64,000 bases of DNA, taken from assembly GCA_964017195.1 (NCBI GenBank), contig OZ024900.1:31202641-31266640 (forward strand). Direction: 5' to 3'. Each line of letters starts with the position of its first letter. Position 1 is the first letter of the stretch. Made by a program: the position numbers and the translations under genes. Below are positions 25,736 through 37,480 of this stretch, in pieces. The notes under the pieces are model-generated. The model was not told where the DNA came from. It did no database searches and saw only the letters and a program-made list of their open reading frames with translations. The DNA comes from Siderastrea radians. Taxonomy: Eukaryota > Cnidaria > Anthozoa > Scleractinia > Rhizangiidae.

Positions 25736-25926
25736 TAAACCCCGCTTGTGACAAATACTTTCCTTACAGTATCACTACTTCATCAAACATACAGATCAAG
25801 AGAATAAAGCAAGTAATCACGTAAGATGAAATGTCTTGATGTTTAACCAAATTCTCCGTACTAGTAACAAAAGAAATATATGGAGAACAGTGAGGAGAAC
25901 ATGCATGTTGATATTGGGGTGTTTGA
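25736..25926 (-). mobile_element. TTAA-MITE family A, decayed inverted copy
   Basis: TTAAACCCC at 25736 opens the element. Inside are ATGTCTTGATGTTTAACC, GTACTAGTAACAAAAG and ATATATGGAGAACAGTGAGG, in the inverted order of family A. The right end, TATTGGGGTG, is decayed. Confidence 0.55.
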
Positions 25927-26528
25927 CATTGTAGTAGCTTTTTCGAGCGTGATCATTTGCCAATCATTTTGCAGTTGTTTCACTATGGCAAGGGTAAAGT
26001 AGTCCACTACAAATTTATAGTCTACCTGTAGATAAACTTATAAAAGGTTCACTGATGTCTCAAAATATTTATTGTGCACCACCAATTTACCTGCAAATAT
26101 TAAGCTGTATTAAAAGTTGAAATATATTTGCCAAATTTACGAAGGTAAAAGTCAGTTTCTATAATAAACCATGGGGCCTCCAGAAGATATTTATGAATTA
26201 TCTTGAAATTAAGATGAAACACTGTCTAAGAGGGTAAACAATATAGAGGAAGTAAAAATTGCACCTGTCGACCAGTTGGGTAAATAAGATTCTTATTGAC
26301 TTTATGGACTTTGTTTGAAAGTAGTATTTGAATTTTGTTTTTCTAAGTGTTTTGGAACTTTAGACAACTAAGTTTCCAATTTTAGACTGTGTTAACTAAA
26401 CATACATTATTATTTGTAAACTAAGGCTGCTTCAGTTAATCAGTGTTACAGATAAACAGATCAGACGATGGTGTCTTTTTGATTTAGCCACGTCGGGTTT
26501 TTACCGGTACTGAGAGATTTCCGCACTT

Positions 26529-26748
26529 TTAACCCTCTAAGCCCTGATATGAAAATGCTTATTCTCTTTACTGTTCTTCATACATTTCTTATGGAACTAG
26601 TAAGGAGAATTTGTCTGAATATCAAGACATCTTAATCTTGGTGATCACTTTCTTTATTCACGTCACTTGAATGTTTGAACAAGTAGTGACAATGTAAAGA
26701 GAAATTCCATTTTTAGGGCTTAGTCATTGTTAGGGCTTAAAGGGTTAA
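26529..26748 (+). mobile_element. TTAA-flanked MITE, family A
   Basis: TTAA at 26529-26532 and 26745-26748 bound the element. The termini CCCTCTAAGCCCTGATATG and GGGCTTAAAGGG form an inverted repeat. Interior landmarks are CATACATTTCTTATGGAACT, AGTAAGGAGAATTTG and CTTGGTGATCACTTTCTT. Confidence 0.85.
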
Positions 26749-27300
26749 ACAAATTTCAAATTTAGCGAGCATCTAATTTTTGTTTTAATATTTCCTGAGA
26801 ACCTTAAAATATGTTCATTTGAGTAATCGCTAGAAATAGTAAGCTTAAAAGTCATTTTGGAGTCGTAATACGCTTAACGTGCTAGTATTACATTCTTCGG
26901 AAATTTCATATTTGTTGTATACATTATGCAACTGAACCAAGCAGCCTGAAAAGAAAGTGTTTCCAATTCTTTTATTTAGAAATGACTCGTTTAAACTTTA
27001 CTTCATAGTAACATTGTTTTTAACCAACCAGTGTGTTAAGGCTACTTTCTAAATTTTCTGAAAATGCACAATCGGAAAGAAGTTTTATTTTATTTATTTT
27101 ACTTTCTGATTAATAAAGTTGAGAGAAAAACAACATGCTTCGTTGAAAACATTTTTGTCATAAAGACATTTGCCATAAAGATACAGGAAACGGGTTCTAT
27201 TTCTTGTTTGTAAACGGGTGTGCCCTTTTTGTCCATTTCGCTAACAGGGTAATGTGGAGTTTGGACGGAACGCGTGCGAAAACTCATGTGCAGGGAAAAA
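26749..27300. other. Intergenic DNA, nothing recognised
   Basis: No gene or repeat family was recognised here. Confidence 0.4.
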
Positions 27301-27308
27301 TATATAAG

Positions 27309-27652
27309 TAGGGCTGCAACGATACACCGATACATCGGTGAACCACAATATTTTTTCCAACGATAAGAATATCGATATTTAAATAAGATGTCGCGATATT
27401 CCGATACAATAAAATATGTTACATGAACAAATTTGGGAAATCACTGTCTTTAAAATTCCTTACCCAAGCTCTACATTTTATCCCTTGTAAGGCGATTTGA
27501 TGTTGTGTTATTGCTGTGTTGAATTTATTATTATGGAAATAAATTGGTAACTAGTTTTGTCCCGCAGAGTAATGTATCGTATCGTGTATCGTATCGTGGC
27601 CCATGTATCGATATATTTATCGTATCGTGGGAAAAAAATCGTTGTAGCCCTG
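27309..27652. mobile_element. hAT-like MITE (AGGGCTGCAACGAT termini)
   Basis: The left end TAGGGCTGCAACGATACACC is inverted at the right end, which reads ATCGTTGTAGCCCTG. The interior is rich in TATCG/CGATA steps (ATCGTATCGTG repeated). The CAGGGCTGCAACGAT end is typical of hAT-type non-autonomous elements in animals. Eight-base flanks (TATATAAG, TATAATAA) are only partly alike, so the target duplication has decayed or been misplaced. The frame at 27557-27946 starts inside it and is an artefact. Confidence 0.7.
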
Positions 27653-27659
27653 TATAATA

Positions 27660-28830
27660 ACGTCACCAAAACTAAAGACAGTTTCAATATTTGGTATTGT
27701 GTGGAGCGCAGAATTACCACGTTCTCTTTTAATAGCACAACCCCTGAGACAACTCAGGTCTCAATCTGGGCAGTAAACGTTGTTATATTTGCAGAGTTTT
27801 GTTTTGTTTTGTTTTGTTTTCGTGTCGTGTATAAACCGGCAGCGGCTTCCTTAATCTATACAACTCGACCTTTTAAAATGATATTTATTTTGCAACTCCA
27901 ACTTCAACAAAAACATCTTTATGTAAACATAACGGTCTATATTTAAGACTCCACTGCAAACGATAACCGGCTTTGAATCTTCGACGTTTTCTTACACATG
28001 TCAGATAGAGAAAATGTTGATGTAGAAAAGAGATCGCCTTTGCATCCGAATTCTTGTAATGTGCTTAGCTAGTGCTATTAATAAAAATAATTCCTAAATT
28101 TACGCTATGAACATTGCAAAAAGCCATAGTGAAAATCTTTTGGTGTAGAGAACTGTGTTAGGATTAACGGCATTTTGAGAAGATTTATCTTACAGAATAA
28201 ATCTGTTTTTCGCTGGCGCTTGTCTATTCTTTTTTTAACTTTTCTTTTAATAATACAACCGAAAATAACCAGCTATTGCCTTTGTTTGCTTTTGGACTAC
28301 ATGTATCTTATTTCAGTTGTCTTTCCTTTTTTCTCGCCGGCTAATTTGGTTTTAAAGGGATCAATTATAATTCTAATCATTTGACTCGGTTTCACAACTG
28401 AATACCGAGTACGGGACTTTTTATAAACCAAAGCCTTTCAGTTACGTTAGAACGCCTGTACTTGAGATTTTATTGCTGTTCGAAGTCCACTTGACACCAA
28501 GGAAATTGTGGCGGTTCAAGGGCAGTTCTCTACTCTTGCTGCTAAGAGAGTTATCGTAAGTACATTGAGTTATTTTTCCCCGTTTTAAATCAGGTTTCCC
28601 ACCAGTGCCTGAGAAGAGTACATATCTTTCAAAAGTTGCCGAATGCCAAAACTTATTACCATAAAGGCATAGTCGCGAAATTCACGAAAATGTGCTGTTT
28701 ATAAGAGTCCGTCACAAAGCAGAACCGCCTTTTTCCAGATTTTCGTTGAGCTTTTCGACCCACACTGTCGCAAACCGTCGCCAAAGACCGTTTGACACTT
28801 ACAGAACCAGAATTCCTATGGTCAGTGTAG
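27660..28830. other. Intergenic DNA, nothing recognised
   Basis: Contains a TTTTG microsatellite at about 27795-27820. No gene was recognised. Confidence 0.4.
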
Positions 28831-28832
28831 TA

Positions 28833-29312
28833 TACTAAACAACGTGGTTCTAACTTTTGAGTCTGTGGATGAAATCCTAAAGTGTGACCATTCAAATGAA
28901 AGCTACTGAGTAGTACTTTCCTGTGGTACTGTTTATTATGCTGTACAAGGTGGTTCTAGCTTTTGAGTCTGTGGATGAAATTCTCAGTGTGACCATTCAA
29001 ATGAAAGCTACTGAGCAGTACTTTCCTGTGGTGCTGTTTATTATGCTGTACAAGGTGGCTCAAACTTTTGAGTCCTCAATTGAAATCCTAAAGTGTGACC
29101 ATTCAAATGAAAGCTACTGAGCAGTACTTTCCTGTGGTGCTGTTTATTATGCTGTACAAGGTGGCTCAAACTTTTGAGTCTGTGGATGAAATCCTAAAGT
29201 GTGACCATTCAAATGAAAGCTACTGAGCAGTACTTTGCTGTACAGTACTTTGCTGTGGTGCTGTGTGTTGTGGTGTTACAAGTTGGCTCTAATTTTGTGG
29301 GTCTGTGTCCTC
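28833..29312 (+). repeat. 106-bp satellite, direct array of about 4.5 units
   Basis: Near-identical units with cores at about 28892, 28998, 29104 and 29210, an exact 106-bp step. Short frames here (28656-29120) are repeat artefacts. Confidence 0.95.
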
Positions 29313-30138
29313 TTGATATTTATCGCTCCCGGGAATAACTGAATTAAAAGGTTTAACACATGAAAAATGTTAAGAATTTTAGTGACCTTAAAACAGGAAT
29401 TAACCGCGGCCATCCTCCAATGAGTCTTCAATTCGTTCTTATCATCAAGGTTAATTCATGTGATTCACTATTTTCTCTTCACCTTAACCTGAGGAATAAA
29501 TACCAAATCCTTTTACAAGGGCAAACTAATTCAACAACTGATTCAACAAAAAGCATTGAAATGCTGAAAGATGGATCCACTTTTTAATTTAGTTGGTTTT
29601 GATGGTTCAAATTCTACTTCGATTCCTTTTGGTCCCTTGAAATTTGAACTAAGATTCCATGCCGTTATTGCATTTAACAATCCTTTACACCTCCTAAAAG
29701 ATAAATAATATGATCTGTGCAAGTTGGCCTCGAAATTAAATCCTCTCAGAATGCATGTTTTCTAAAGAATTTTCTAAGATTCTTTAAAACGACGCAATTA
29801 ACTGCAAAATCAGTTTTTAAAAATATATCGTTTACTGATTTCTGTACTGATAGTTCGGAATTGGCTAGTACAGGCGTAAACAGATTAGCCTTGGATGATA
29901 CTTGATGTAAACTGGAAATACCTGTTTGAAAACTACATGCGGACTCGTTTAAATTCACATTTTCCTTTTTTTTTTTTCGTAAGAATTGGAAGTCAGTTGC
30001 ACCCACTACTTTACAAACGTCATACCATCAATTATTTCTCAGTAACCTTCAGATTTAACGATTTCACTCTATTGAGCCAAACTTTCATTCGGGCAACGTA
30101 CGAAGTTTAATTAGTCCGTAGATAAAAATGCTTAGCCT
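29313..30138. other. Spacer between satellite arrays, nothing recognised
   Basis: Unique-looking AT-rich sequence. Several overlapping frames on both strands have no recognisable domain. Confidence 0.4.
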
Positions 30139-30139
30139 G

Positions 30140-30810
30140 GGTTTCATTCTAATGTAAGTTAAAGAGAAGCATTTTCCTGTGATGCTGTTTAGCATGGTGC
30201 AAACTTACGTTTCTGTAGACAAAAGTATGCGATCCATTCAAATGAAAGCTACTGAGCAGTACTTTCCTGTGGTGCTGTTTATTACGCTGTACAAGGTGGT
30301 CCTAACTTTTGAGACTGTAGACACAATTTTAGCTTATGACAATTCAGTGAAAGCTATAGAGCAGTACTTTCCTAGCTGTAGTGCTGTTTATTATGCTGTG
30401 CAAGGTGGTTCTAACTTTTGAGTCTGTGAATGAAATCGTAAAGTGTCACCATTCGAATAAAAGCTACTGAGCAGTACTTTCCTGTGGTGCTGTTTATTAT
30501 GCTGTACAAGGTGGTTCTAACTTTTGAGTCTGTGAATGAAATCCTAAAGTGTGACCATTCAAATAAAAGCTACTGAGCAGTACTTTCCTGTGGTGCTGTT
30601 TACTGTGCTGTACAAGGTGGTTCTAACATCTGAAACTGTAATAAAAATCCTGAACTGCGACCATTCAAATAAAAGCTACTGAGCAGTACTTTCCTGTGGT
30701 GATGTTTATTATGCTGTACAAGGTGGTTCTAAATTTTGAATCAGTGTAGATAAAGTCGTAAAATGTGACTCTTCAAAACAAAGTCGTTTAGCACTACTTT
30801 TCTATGGTGT
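30140..30810 (+). repeat. 106-bp satellite, direct array of about 6-7 units
   Basis: Unit cores at about 30235, 30343, 30454, 30560 and 30667, with degenerate units at both edges (about 30155 and 30770). Some carry the variant AATAAAAGC in place of AATGAAAGC, shared by neighbouring units. Confidence 0.95.
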
Positions 30811-31194
30811 TCGTTTTTTCGATTCTCCCGTTAACAAATTGTCAGCTTGTTCTTAGGCATGGGATTTGTAGGATTTGTAGGAATTGTATTTTTTCCAGTT
30901 AAAGTAAACATATTCTTAAAAAATATTTAACTCTACGCTTGTGGTAAAAAATTGATCTTTATAATGGAGGCAGCTATAGCTTGAGCGTTTTTAGTTCTTA
31001 TAGCACTAGATGTTATACGCTTTTTTAATGCCCACAATGATATGATATTTATTTTTTATCAGCCTCCCTCCAAAAATTAGTAGAGTAGTTTTGTTCTCCA
31101 AATTCACCCGTTCATGCCCAAGGCGCCCAAATGCAGAACGGGTAAAAATTCTCAAAAAATATTTTGTTAAAAGTTGAAAAGCGAACAGTGCCAC

Positions 31195-32015
31195 CGGAAC
31201 GTTAAGCTCAGAAGCTTTCATTTAAAAGATTATACTTAAGGATTCACCCACAGACCCAAAAATAAGGATCACCTTGTACAGCATAACAAACAGTACAAAT
31301 GATGAAAGCACTGCTCAGTAGCTTTCATTTGAATGGACACATGGTGGGGTATCACCCAGACTCAAAAGTTAGAACCATCTTGTTCAGTGTAATAAACAGC
31401 ACCACATGAAGGTCCTGCTCAGTAGCTTTCATTTGAATGGTCACACTTCAGGATTTCAGCCACAGATTCAAAAGTTAGAACCACCTTGAACAGCATGATA
31501 AACAGCACCACAGGAAAGTACTGCTCAGTAGCTTTCATTTGAATGGTCACACTTTAGGATTTCAGCCACAGATTCAAAAGTTAGAACCACCTTGAACAGC
31601 ATAATAAACAGCACCACAGGAAAGTACTGCTCAGTAGCTTTCATTTGAATGGTCACACTTCAGGATTTCAGCCACAGATTCAAAAGTTAGAACCACCTTG
31701 TACAGCATAATAAACAGTACCACAGGAAAGTACTGCTCAGTAGCTTTCATTTGAATGGTCACACTTTAGGATTTCAGCCACAGATTCAAAAGTTAGAACC
31801 ACCTTGAACAGCATAATAAACAGCACCACAGGAAAGTACTGCTCAGTAGCTTTCATTTGAATGGTCACACTTTAGGATTTCATCCACAGCACACACTCAA
31901 AAGTTAGAATCACCTTGTACAGCATAACAAACAGCACCACCGGAAAGTACTGCTCAACAGCTTTCATTTGAATGGTCACACTTTAGGATTTCAGCCACAG
32001 ATTCAAAAGTTAGGA
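31195..32015 (-). repeat. 106-bp satellite, inverted array of about 8 units
   Basis: Reverse-complement units with AGCTTTCATTTGAATGG near 31321, 31426, 31531, 31636, 31742 and 31848, plus a degenerate unit at 31213 and a variant unit near 31960. The inner units are almost identical, indicating recent amplification or gene conversion. The array faces the direct array at 30140-30810 across about 385 bp. Confidence 0.95.
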
Positions 32016-32019
32016 CCAT

Positions 32020-35000
32020 AGTAACTGATTCAACGTCACTCCAGCAATGGAAAGTGTAATTTGCTTTCATTCTCAGTTTCATAAATCGTTACAATGCATT
32101 CACGTTTTGCCATCTGATCCGGCAAAATTTCAACATTATCCCTCATCAATGTATTACAGTTCAAATTGGCGGTGTACATTCTGAAGAAGACGGACTAGAA
32201 CAGTGCGCGGTTTACAAAAACCGTGATAAACGCACTTTGCCTTATCACGATTTTTTTTCTAAATCGTTATCAAAATCTCGCTTAACTCGATTTTCCAACA
32301 GATATGTTTACCTAAAACATGTTTAACTAAGCGTAGATAGCAAATCTCGTCAAATTGCCTCAAATATTTTGTATTTTAAGTTGAAGGGCAGGGCTTGTCT
32401 TGACGTAATGTTTCTTTGATGTTATCCGCAATTTTCTGCCACCTGTTCTTAATATTGAGGACTGTTGAGGGAAAAGTATGCCTTTTCTCATACTCTAGAA
32501 TCTAAGAATTATTGAATTTTCTGTCCTTCAAAGACTAAACATGGGAGAGACATCAAAATATCTGTGTGCCAGTTATCTCTTTATCCCGAAGTTTTATTTT
32601 TAAACTTCAAAGGATTGAGTCGTAACCTGTAGCAAACATGACCGCATAGATGTCTATCAAAACTAAAGAATTAAAATCCAAACGTTGTAATGTTGTAGGT
32701 TAGAATTTTATCATAGTTGCATCTTAACTTAAATCAGATACTCTTAAACGATATGCAATTTTAAAACTGTCCTAAGGGCAATGACATTCCCTTGTCACGA
32801 ATCCAAAAACGAGAAGAGTTGAGAGCAGAAGTCATGCAAAAATTCAAAAGTCATGGAAAAATTCACCCAATTGCGCCTCCGGTCAACGAAACAAAGGGTT
32901 CTAACAATTAAAGTAGGAAGTTAAAAAGTGGTCTAACGGAAAAAGATGGTTTTCACCCGTTCTTTAGAAAAAGAAAGACATAAAAAAAACTCCCTTATTT
33001 ACATGTGAAACCTGAAAGAAACAAAGTTTGTCTGAGATAGCTCCGATGTTTTCAAAGTTTTTTTCTAACACCGGGAACCAAGCGGACAGCCATCGTTCAC
33101 TTTGAACAATTTTGATGACGTATAATTATTCGCACGAATTTTATGGTGTCACTGTTTTCTAAGAAAATAATTGATGTGTGACTAAACAAAGGTCAAAAAC
33201 ACCGATCAAAGTCTTTCATATTTTTAACATCAGTTGGCATCAGCGAATGTAGACTCACTTTTTTTTTAGCTGTGCGCTAAATATAATCCACCTTGAACCC
33301 CAAGAGTTTTGTAGTTTTGTCTTCGTTTTCGCCCAGAGTGTTGTTTAATTTATCAAGGTTTCTATCGTGTTTGCTTTCTAGTTTGGTTGTATTCTTCGTG
33401 CAATAGCCGCCCCCTAATGCGAGGAATAACTATGTAAAGGGAATATTTTCAAATCTATTAAGTATCATTAAACCAGACGCCTAGATAATTATCGTAAGCC
33501 GTTAAATGCAAACCCAATTATATCCCGCTGCTTTGCACTTATACTTTCTCCCTAAAAATCACGGATTTCAACTGTTGGCCCATAACTGGCTAAATGCGTC
33601 ACATGCCTTATTTCGCCTTTTACCCGGCGCGGCAAGCTTGCCTTAATTAAAAGCGCGAGTTGCTGTTGTGAGAGCAATTATGCCGACCAAGAGTTATTTT
33701 CTCGTGCTCATAATGGCCAAAAAACAACACACACCTAATATCTTGCGAGACAATCGTGAAAAGTTGATCAGTAATTTAGAGGAGGCGGTCTCCGAAGCCC
33801 TTTGTCGGCACGCCGTATAAGCTCTAATTTGGGTTTGTTTATCGACTGTGGTAAAGGAGGCTGAAAGACCTTTGAGAAAGCCCTCTCTAGGGACTTACTG
33901 AATTAAAATTGCCATATCATCAAAGGCAAGAACAAACAAAAACAGTGATTATATCGAGCAAAGGGGCTTTTAGAATTTTTTTCTCTAGATAAGAGGCACA
34001 GGCCGTAACGCTAAATCTTGTGGTTTCTTTGTGTTTCAAGGGTTTTCCGGTCGCGAACGAATTCTATTTTTCTTCCTTTCTTTTCTTTTTCTTCATAAAC
34101 ACCGCGAGTTCTTTTTATTAATAAATACAACCTACACCAATCACTTTTTTTCCATAGCCTTGGGCAAAGTAGGAAATACGATCGTTTTACACCACGCCGG
34201 GTTGTTTATGCTGTGTTTAGAAGAGAATTAAACTCAATTTTACAGGCGTGAAAGTGGCTTTCCAAAGCGACAGAAACTCACGCTGAGCGCCCATGGCTAG
34301 AGAAACACGCACGTTAGTTTGTACGCGGACGCCCGTGAAAAGAAATAAGCGTGAAAAGCCATTTGTATGTTTATAAAACTGATCGTGTAGGAGTGCCGGC
34401 TTGTCAAAAAGCTTGCCTTGTGATTATTTCAATTATCTGAATATGACACCCGAACGGCGGCTCGGAAGAAAACGTTTCACACTTTAATGAAGATTGAAGA
34501 GTTGTGGGTGCTTTCATTTGTTCAATCGAGAGGGCTTGACTAGCAGAAGAGTAAAAAATAATGACTCCGTCCATTCCCATTCCGTTCCTATCTAAACGAG
34601 CTCAACAAGAAACGCTTGAAAATGGGTGTGAAGAAGCACTTGATTCAAGTTGATAAGCTTTACAAATAAAACGCTTCCTCTTGAATCAATTTTATCTCGA
34701 ATTGACTTCCGTGCCAACAGCTTGCCCAACTCCAGTCGGTTGAAGAACCTTGGAGTCAAAAATGTGAATGTTTTCCTACTCATTTAGAAGCGACGCGGTA
34801 AACATATTGCCATATTACAAAGGGGACTTATTTGTTTTTGAGATTGCCATGTTTTGTTCTGAACATTCTAAAGCACAGTAAAGGGTTTTTTGAAGAACAA
34901 AGAATTTGAGAAAATGAGTTAGTTTTGTTCGAGAGCTTGTTGAAGCAGATTTGAAAGTTAAACGCTCTATTCTCTAACTCACAAACTGGGAATAAAATCT

Positions 35001-36254
35001 CTTCTGCGATTTAGTGCATTCTGAGAAAATGTTATTATTTTCTTGAATTGCTATCAATGCGGTTAAGATCAGAGTGTCTACTTTGTCAACAAAAGAAAGC
35101 GAGTCGTATCTTTGGCAAATGATTTCAAGTACCATTGTGAAATTAACGCTTTTTAAGTGCGCAGTTTAGCGTCGAACATCAGTACACAGAGGAGAAAAAC
35201 TCAGCGCAAATCCCTGTAGCATAAATCCTTTGAGATTTCACTAAACATCACTTTATGGTTTTCACACTATTTGATAATAAAACAGTTATAGTGACCACCG
35301 GAATCAGTGAAGTATTTCTATGGGAAAGGGATAACAATTCAAAAAAATACAAATATATTGACCGAGTATTTGTAAACCGTGTCTTAATCGAAGAGGTTTT
35401 GGACAACAAATAGTGTAACTATTTATCGCGGGATGTCATTTCAATTCCCTCACTTCGAGGATCAGTGATCAAAAACCATCGCAGTGCCCCGCCGAGAAGT
35501 GCATTGTAAAGCTCTCCGGGAACCCAATGTTTGCGAAAAAACTTTAGTATTATCTTTATAATGATATAGAGGCGTAATTCGCACTTTAAAAAGACACACT
35601 TTTGCAGATAACAATAAAATGCCAGAAATCCTATCTTCATAGATTCTCAAAGAGACAGCCATTGCATTTGAAACAGTACTCTTTAATTTAGTTTCTGAAG
35701 GTTCAGCTTAGCTTCAAGAAATTCTAAGTCTTATGTACAGTTCAATAGCAAGCCGAACTCTCGCTTGAAGTTCTCCTTGTTCAATTAAATAACTTCAAAC
35801 ATACGACCTTTAAATACAACTGAACAAGGTTCGAAATATAGTCATTTTCCTACCATATCAATGATTTCTTTGTCAAATAAGTAATTCCTCTGTATTGTTC
35901 TGTGTACTAGTTAAAAGTTCATCAAGAAAGATTTTCCTACCATCGGAAATGCACGCCATTCGTGCGGGTTTCAAACTCTCAATCTATGAGCCACAACCGG
36001 CCAGATGTGTTTGTTTCATTGAAAGTTTATATTCTGAACTTGGAAATCTTATACCTTTCTGTTCCCTCACCGACGACAAACTACGTATATGTACGGCGTT
36101 TCAGTTGAGTGTCTTATCTCAGTTTTGGCGTTCACAAAGGGTTTTCAAAAGGAAGGTTTGCGATCTCAAAGGCATGAAGCCGCAGGAAGATAATAGACTT
36201 AAAAGAAGCGTTTTGTCATCAAGTGTCTTACTCTTTTGCCATTGCATTGTCAGT
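32020..36254. other. Downstream (3') flank of Sp6-9, no recognised gene
   Basis: This holds the 3' untranslated region of the Sp gene (minus strand, towards lower coordinates) and intergenic DNA. An ATTAAA-type signal on the minus strand is seen near 35683-35690, and an AATAAA near 34112. Neither can be shown to be used. The 230-residue plus-strand frame at 35895-36587 overlaps the antisense of the zinc-finger exon and is not a gene. No dispersed repeat is recognised in this stretch. Confidence 0.4.
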
Positions 36255-37457
36255 CTACACAACCTTGTTACTCTCGACATTTTCAGACACGATACAAGAT
36301 CGTTCACTTTCGTCGGCGTTCGAGGGCTTTGCCTCCTCTTTCTCGTCCTTTTCCGACTCTCCTTTCTTCACTGTATCATTATTATGCGTTTTAACGTGTT
36401 TAGCCAGGTGATCGCTCCGCATAAATCGTTTACTGCAGATGGGACAAGCGAATCGCTTCTCGCCCGTGTGCGTTCGAAGATGCCTCTGCAGTTCGTCAGA
36501 CCGTGTAAAGCGCTTGCCGCAAAACAACCAGTTACACACAAATGGCCTCTCACCAGTATGCCATCGCAGATGAGCTTTCAGATGTGAGGTTTTACCGTAC
36601 ACTTTTCCACAGCCTGGAATGTGACAAATGTGCTGGGTTTTTTTCCTGAAAGGCGCCCCAGTCGCACTTAGTCTCTCGTTGTCTTGGCAGTTTGGACAGT
36701 CGCAAGTGGCTCGACCCGTGTATCGCCGGGTCGTTCGCGCTGCTACGCTCTGTGTTGAAGGCAATAAACCCGGCGCTCCAGGGAAATACGAAGGTCCATC
36801 TATGTACGTTGGTAGCGAAGCTTTCATGGGATCAGAACCGAGGCAGGGAGGGGGTAGAAAATGACTGTGACTCGCCACGGAAACCGCAGCAGGAATGGAT
36901 AAACTTCCTGTAGAGTATTCATGTGGCAGTCCTGTGAAATGGCTCAAAGATGGATGAAAAGAGCTGCCAGAGACGTTGGGATCCAGCCAAGCTGGATTCC
37001 CGTGCACTTCCCAAAACGCCTGCCGCGCCGTGGCCTGTGCGTGAGGCTCTATAGGCGGTTTAAACCACGGCGAGCTGTCGTACGGATGTGGCATGCGAGG
37101 GTACAGAGACGCTTCAACCGTGGCAGAATGTACGCGGCTCGCCGATGCCAAAGCTAATGGATCGGTGAGCGAATTATGTCCGGAAGAATAGCTCTGACTA
37201 GGAAGAAAACTCTCGTGGTTCTGCGCACTTAAGGACTCGCTAGTAGGTACAAAAGCTGATGGCAGATTTGAATACAGTGAACCATCAGCTGGTCTTCCCC
37301 GCTGTAGAGGCAGTGTAGTCGGCTGTTTCCAGTGGTAGAAACCTTTTGCCATCGTTACGTCGGGCACCGGTGGCGGAGTTTGCTGTCCGATTCTGCTACA
37401 AGTCGCTGCGAGCATAGCAAGAGGTGTCTGTCTAGATTCTGTCGGGCTTCCCGGATC
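36255..37457 (-). CDS. Sp6-9-like: Sp6-9 family (Sp8/Sp9/buttonhead-like) zinc-finger transcription factor, last coding exon
   Basis: This is a 400-residue open exon on the minus strand ending in TAG. In family members the protein is a nuclear factor that binds GC/GT boxes, with roles in appendage, ectoderm and neural patterning. Visible domains, numbered from the exon start: Sp box [14 protein letters not shown] at 11-24; KGFYHWK at 38-44; [10 protein letters not shown] at 125-134 and [13 protein letters not shown] at 148-160, both resembling Sp6-9-specific motifs; Btd box with CDCPNC near 252-257; then three C2H2 fingers with ligands C278/C283/H296/H300, C308/C313/H326/H330 and C338/C341/H354/H358. 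DNA-reading helices are [16 protein letters not shown] and RSDHLAKH. A charged tail of about 40 residues follows. [10 protein letters not shown] plus KGF-HWK favours Sp6-9 over Sp5, although CSRIG also occurs in Sp5. The open frame upstream to 37472 starts with TTG and is intron: a pyrimidine-rich tract ends in CAG at 37460-37458, in phase 0 with the GAT codon. The start codon is therefore in a missing upstream exon. Confidence 0.95.
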   Translation of the reverse strand, partial: DPGSPTESRQTPLAMLAATCSRIGQQTPPPVPDVTMAKGFYHWKQPTTLPLQRGRPADGSLYSNLPSAFVPTSESLSAQNHESFLPSQSYSSGHNSLTDPLALASASRVHSATVEASLYPRMPHPYDSSPWFKPPIEPHAQATARQAFWEVHGNPAWLDPNVSGSSFHPSLSHFTGLPHEYSTGSLSIPAAVSVASHSHFLPPPCLGSDPMKASLPTYIDGPSYFPGAPGLLPSTQSVAARTTRRYTGRATCDCPNCQDNERLSATGAPFRKKTQHICHIPGCGKVYGKTSHLKAHLRWHTGERPFVCNWLFCGKRFTRSDELQRHLRTHTGEKRFACPICSKRFMRSDHLAKHVKTHNNDTVKKGESEKDEKEEAKPSNADESERSCIVSENVESNKVV

Positions 37458-37480
37458 CTGAAAGAAGTACAAAATTCAAA
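37458..37480 (-). other. 3' splice acceptor of the Sp6-9 last exon
   Basis: Read on the minus strand, a T-rich tract (TTTGTACTTCTTTCAG) runs directly into GATCCGGG, the first coding bases of the exon. This is a normal metazoan acceptor. It sits at a codon boundary (phase 0), so the upstream coding exon must end on a complete codon. Confidence 0.85.

Noticed and set aside
27557..27946. 129-codon plus-strand frame
   Set aside because: It begins inside the hAT-like MITE and continues into unrelated sequence, with no domain.
35895..36587. 230-codon plus-strand open frame
   Set aside because: It overlaps the antisense of the zinc-finger exon and shows no known domain. The strong C2H2, Btd-box and Sp-box content is on the minus strand.
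37458..37472. Five extra N-terminal codons (MYFFQ) on the Sp exon
   Set aside because: The first codon is TTG, not ATG, and the bases are the polypyrimidine tract and CAG of a splice acceptor.
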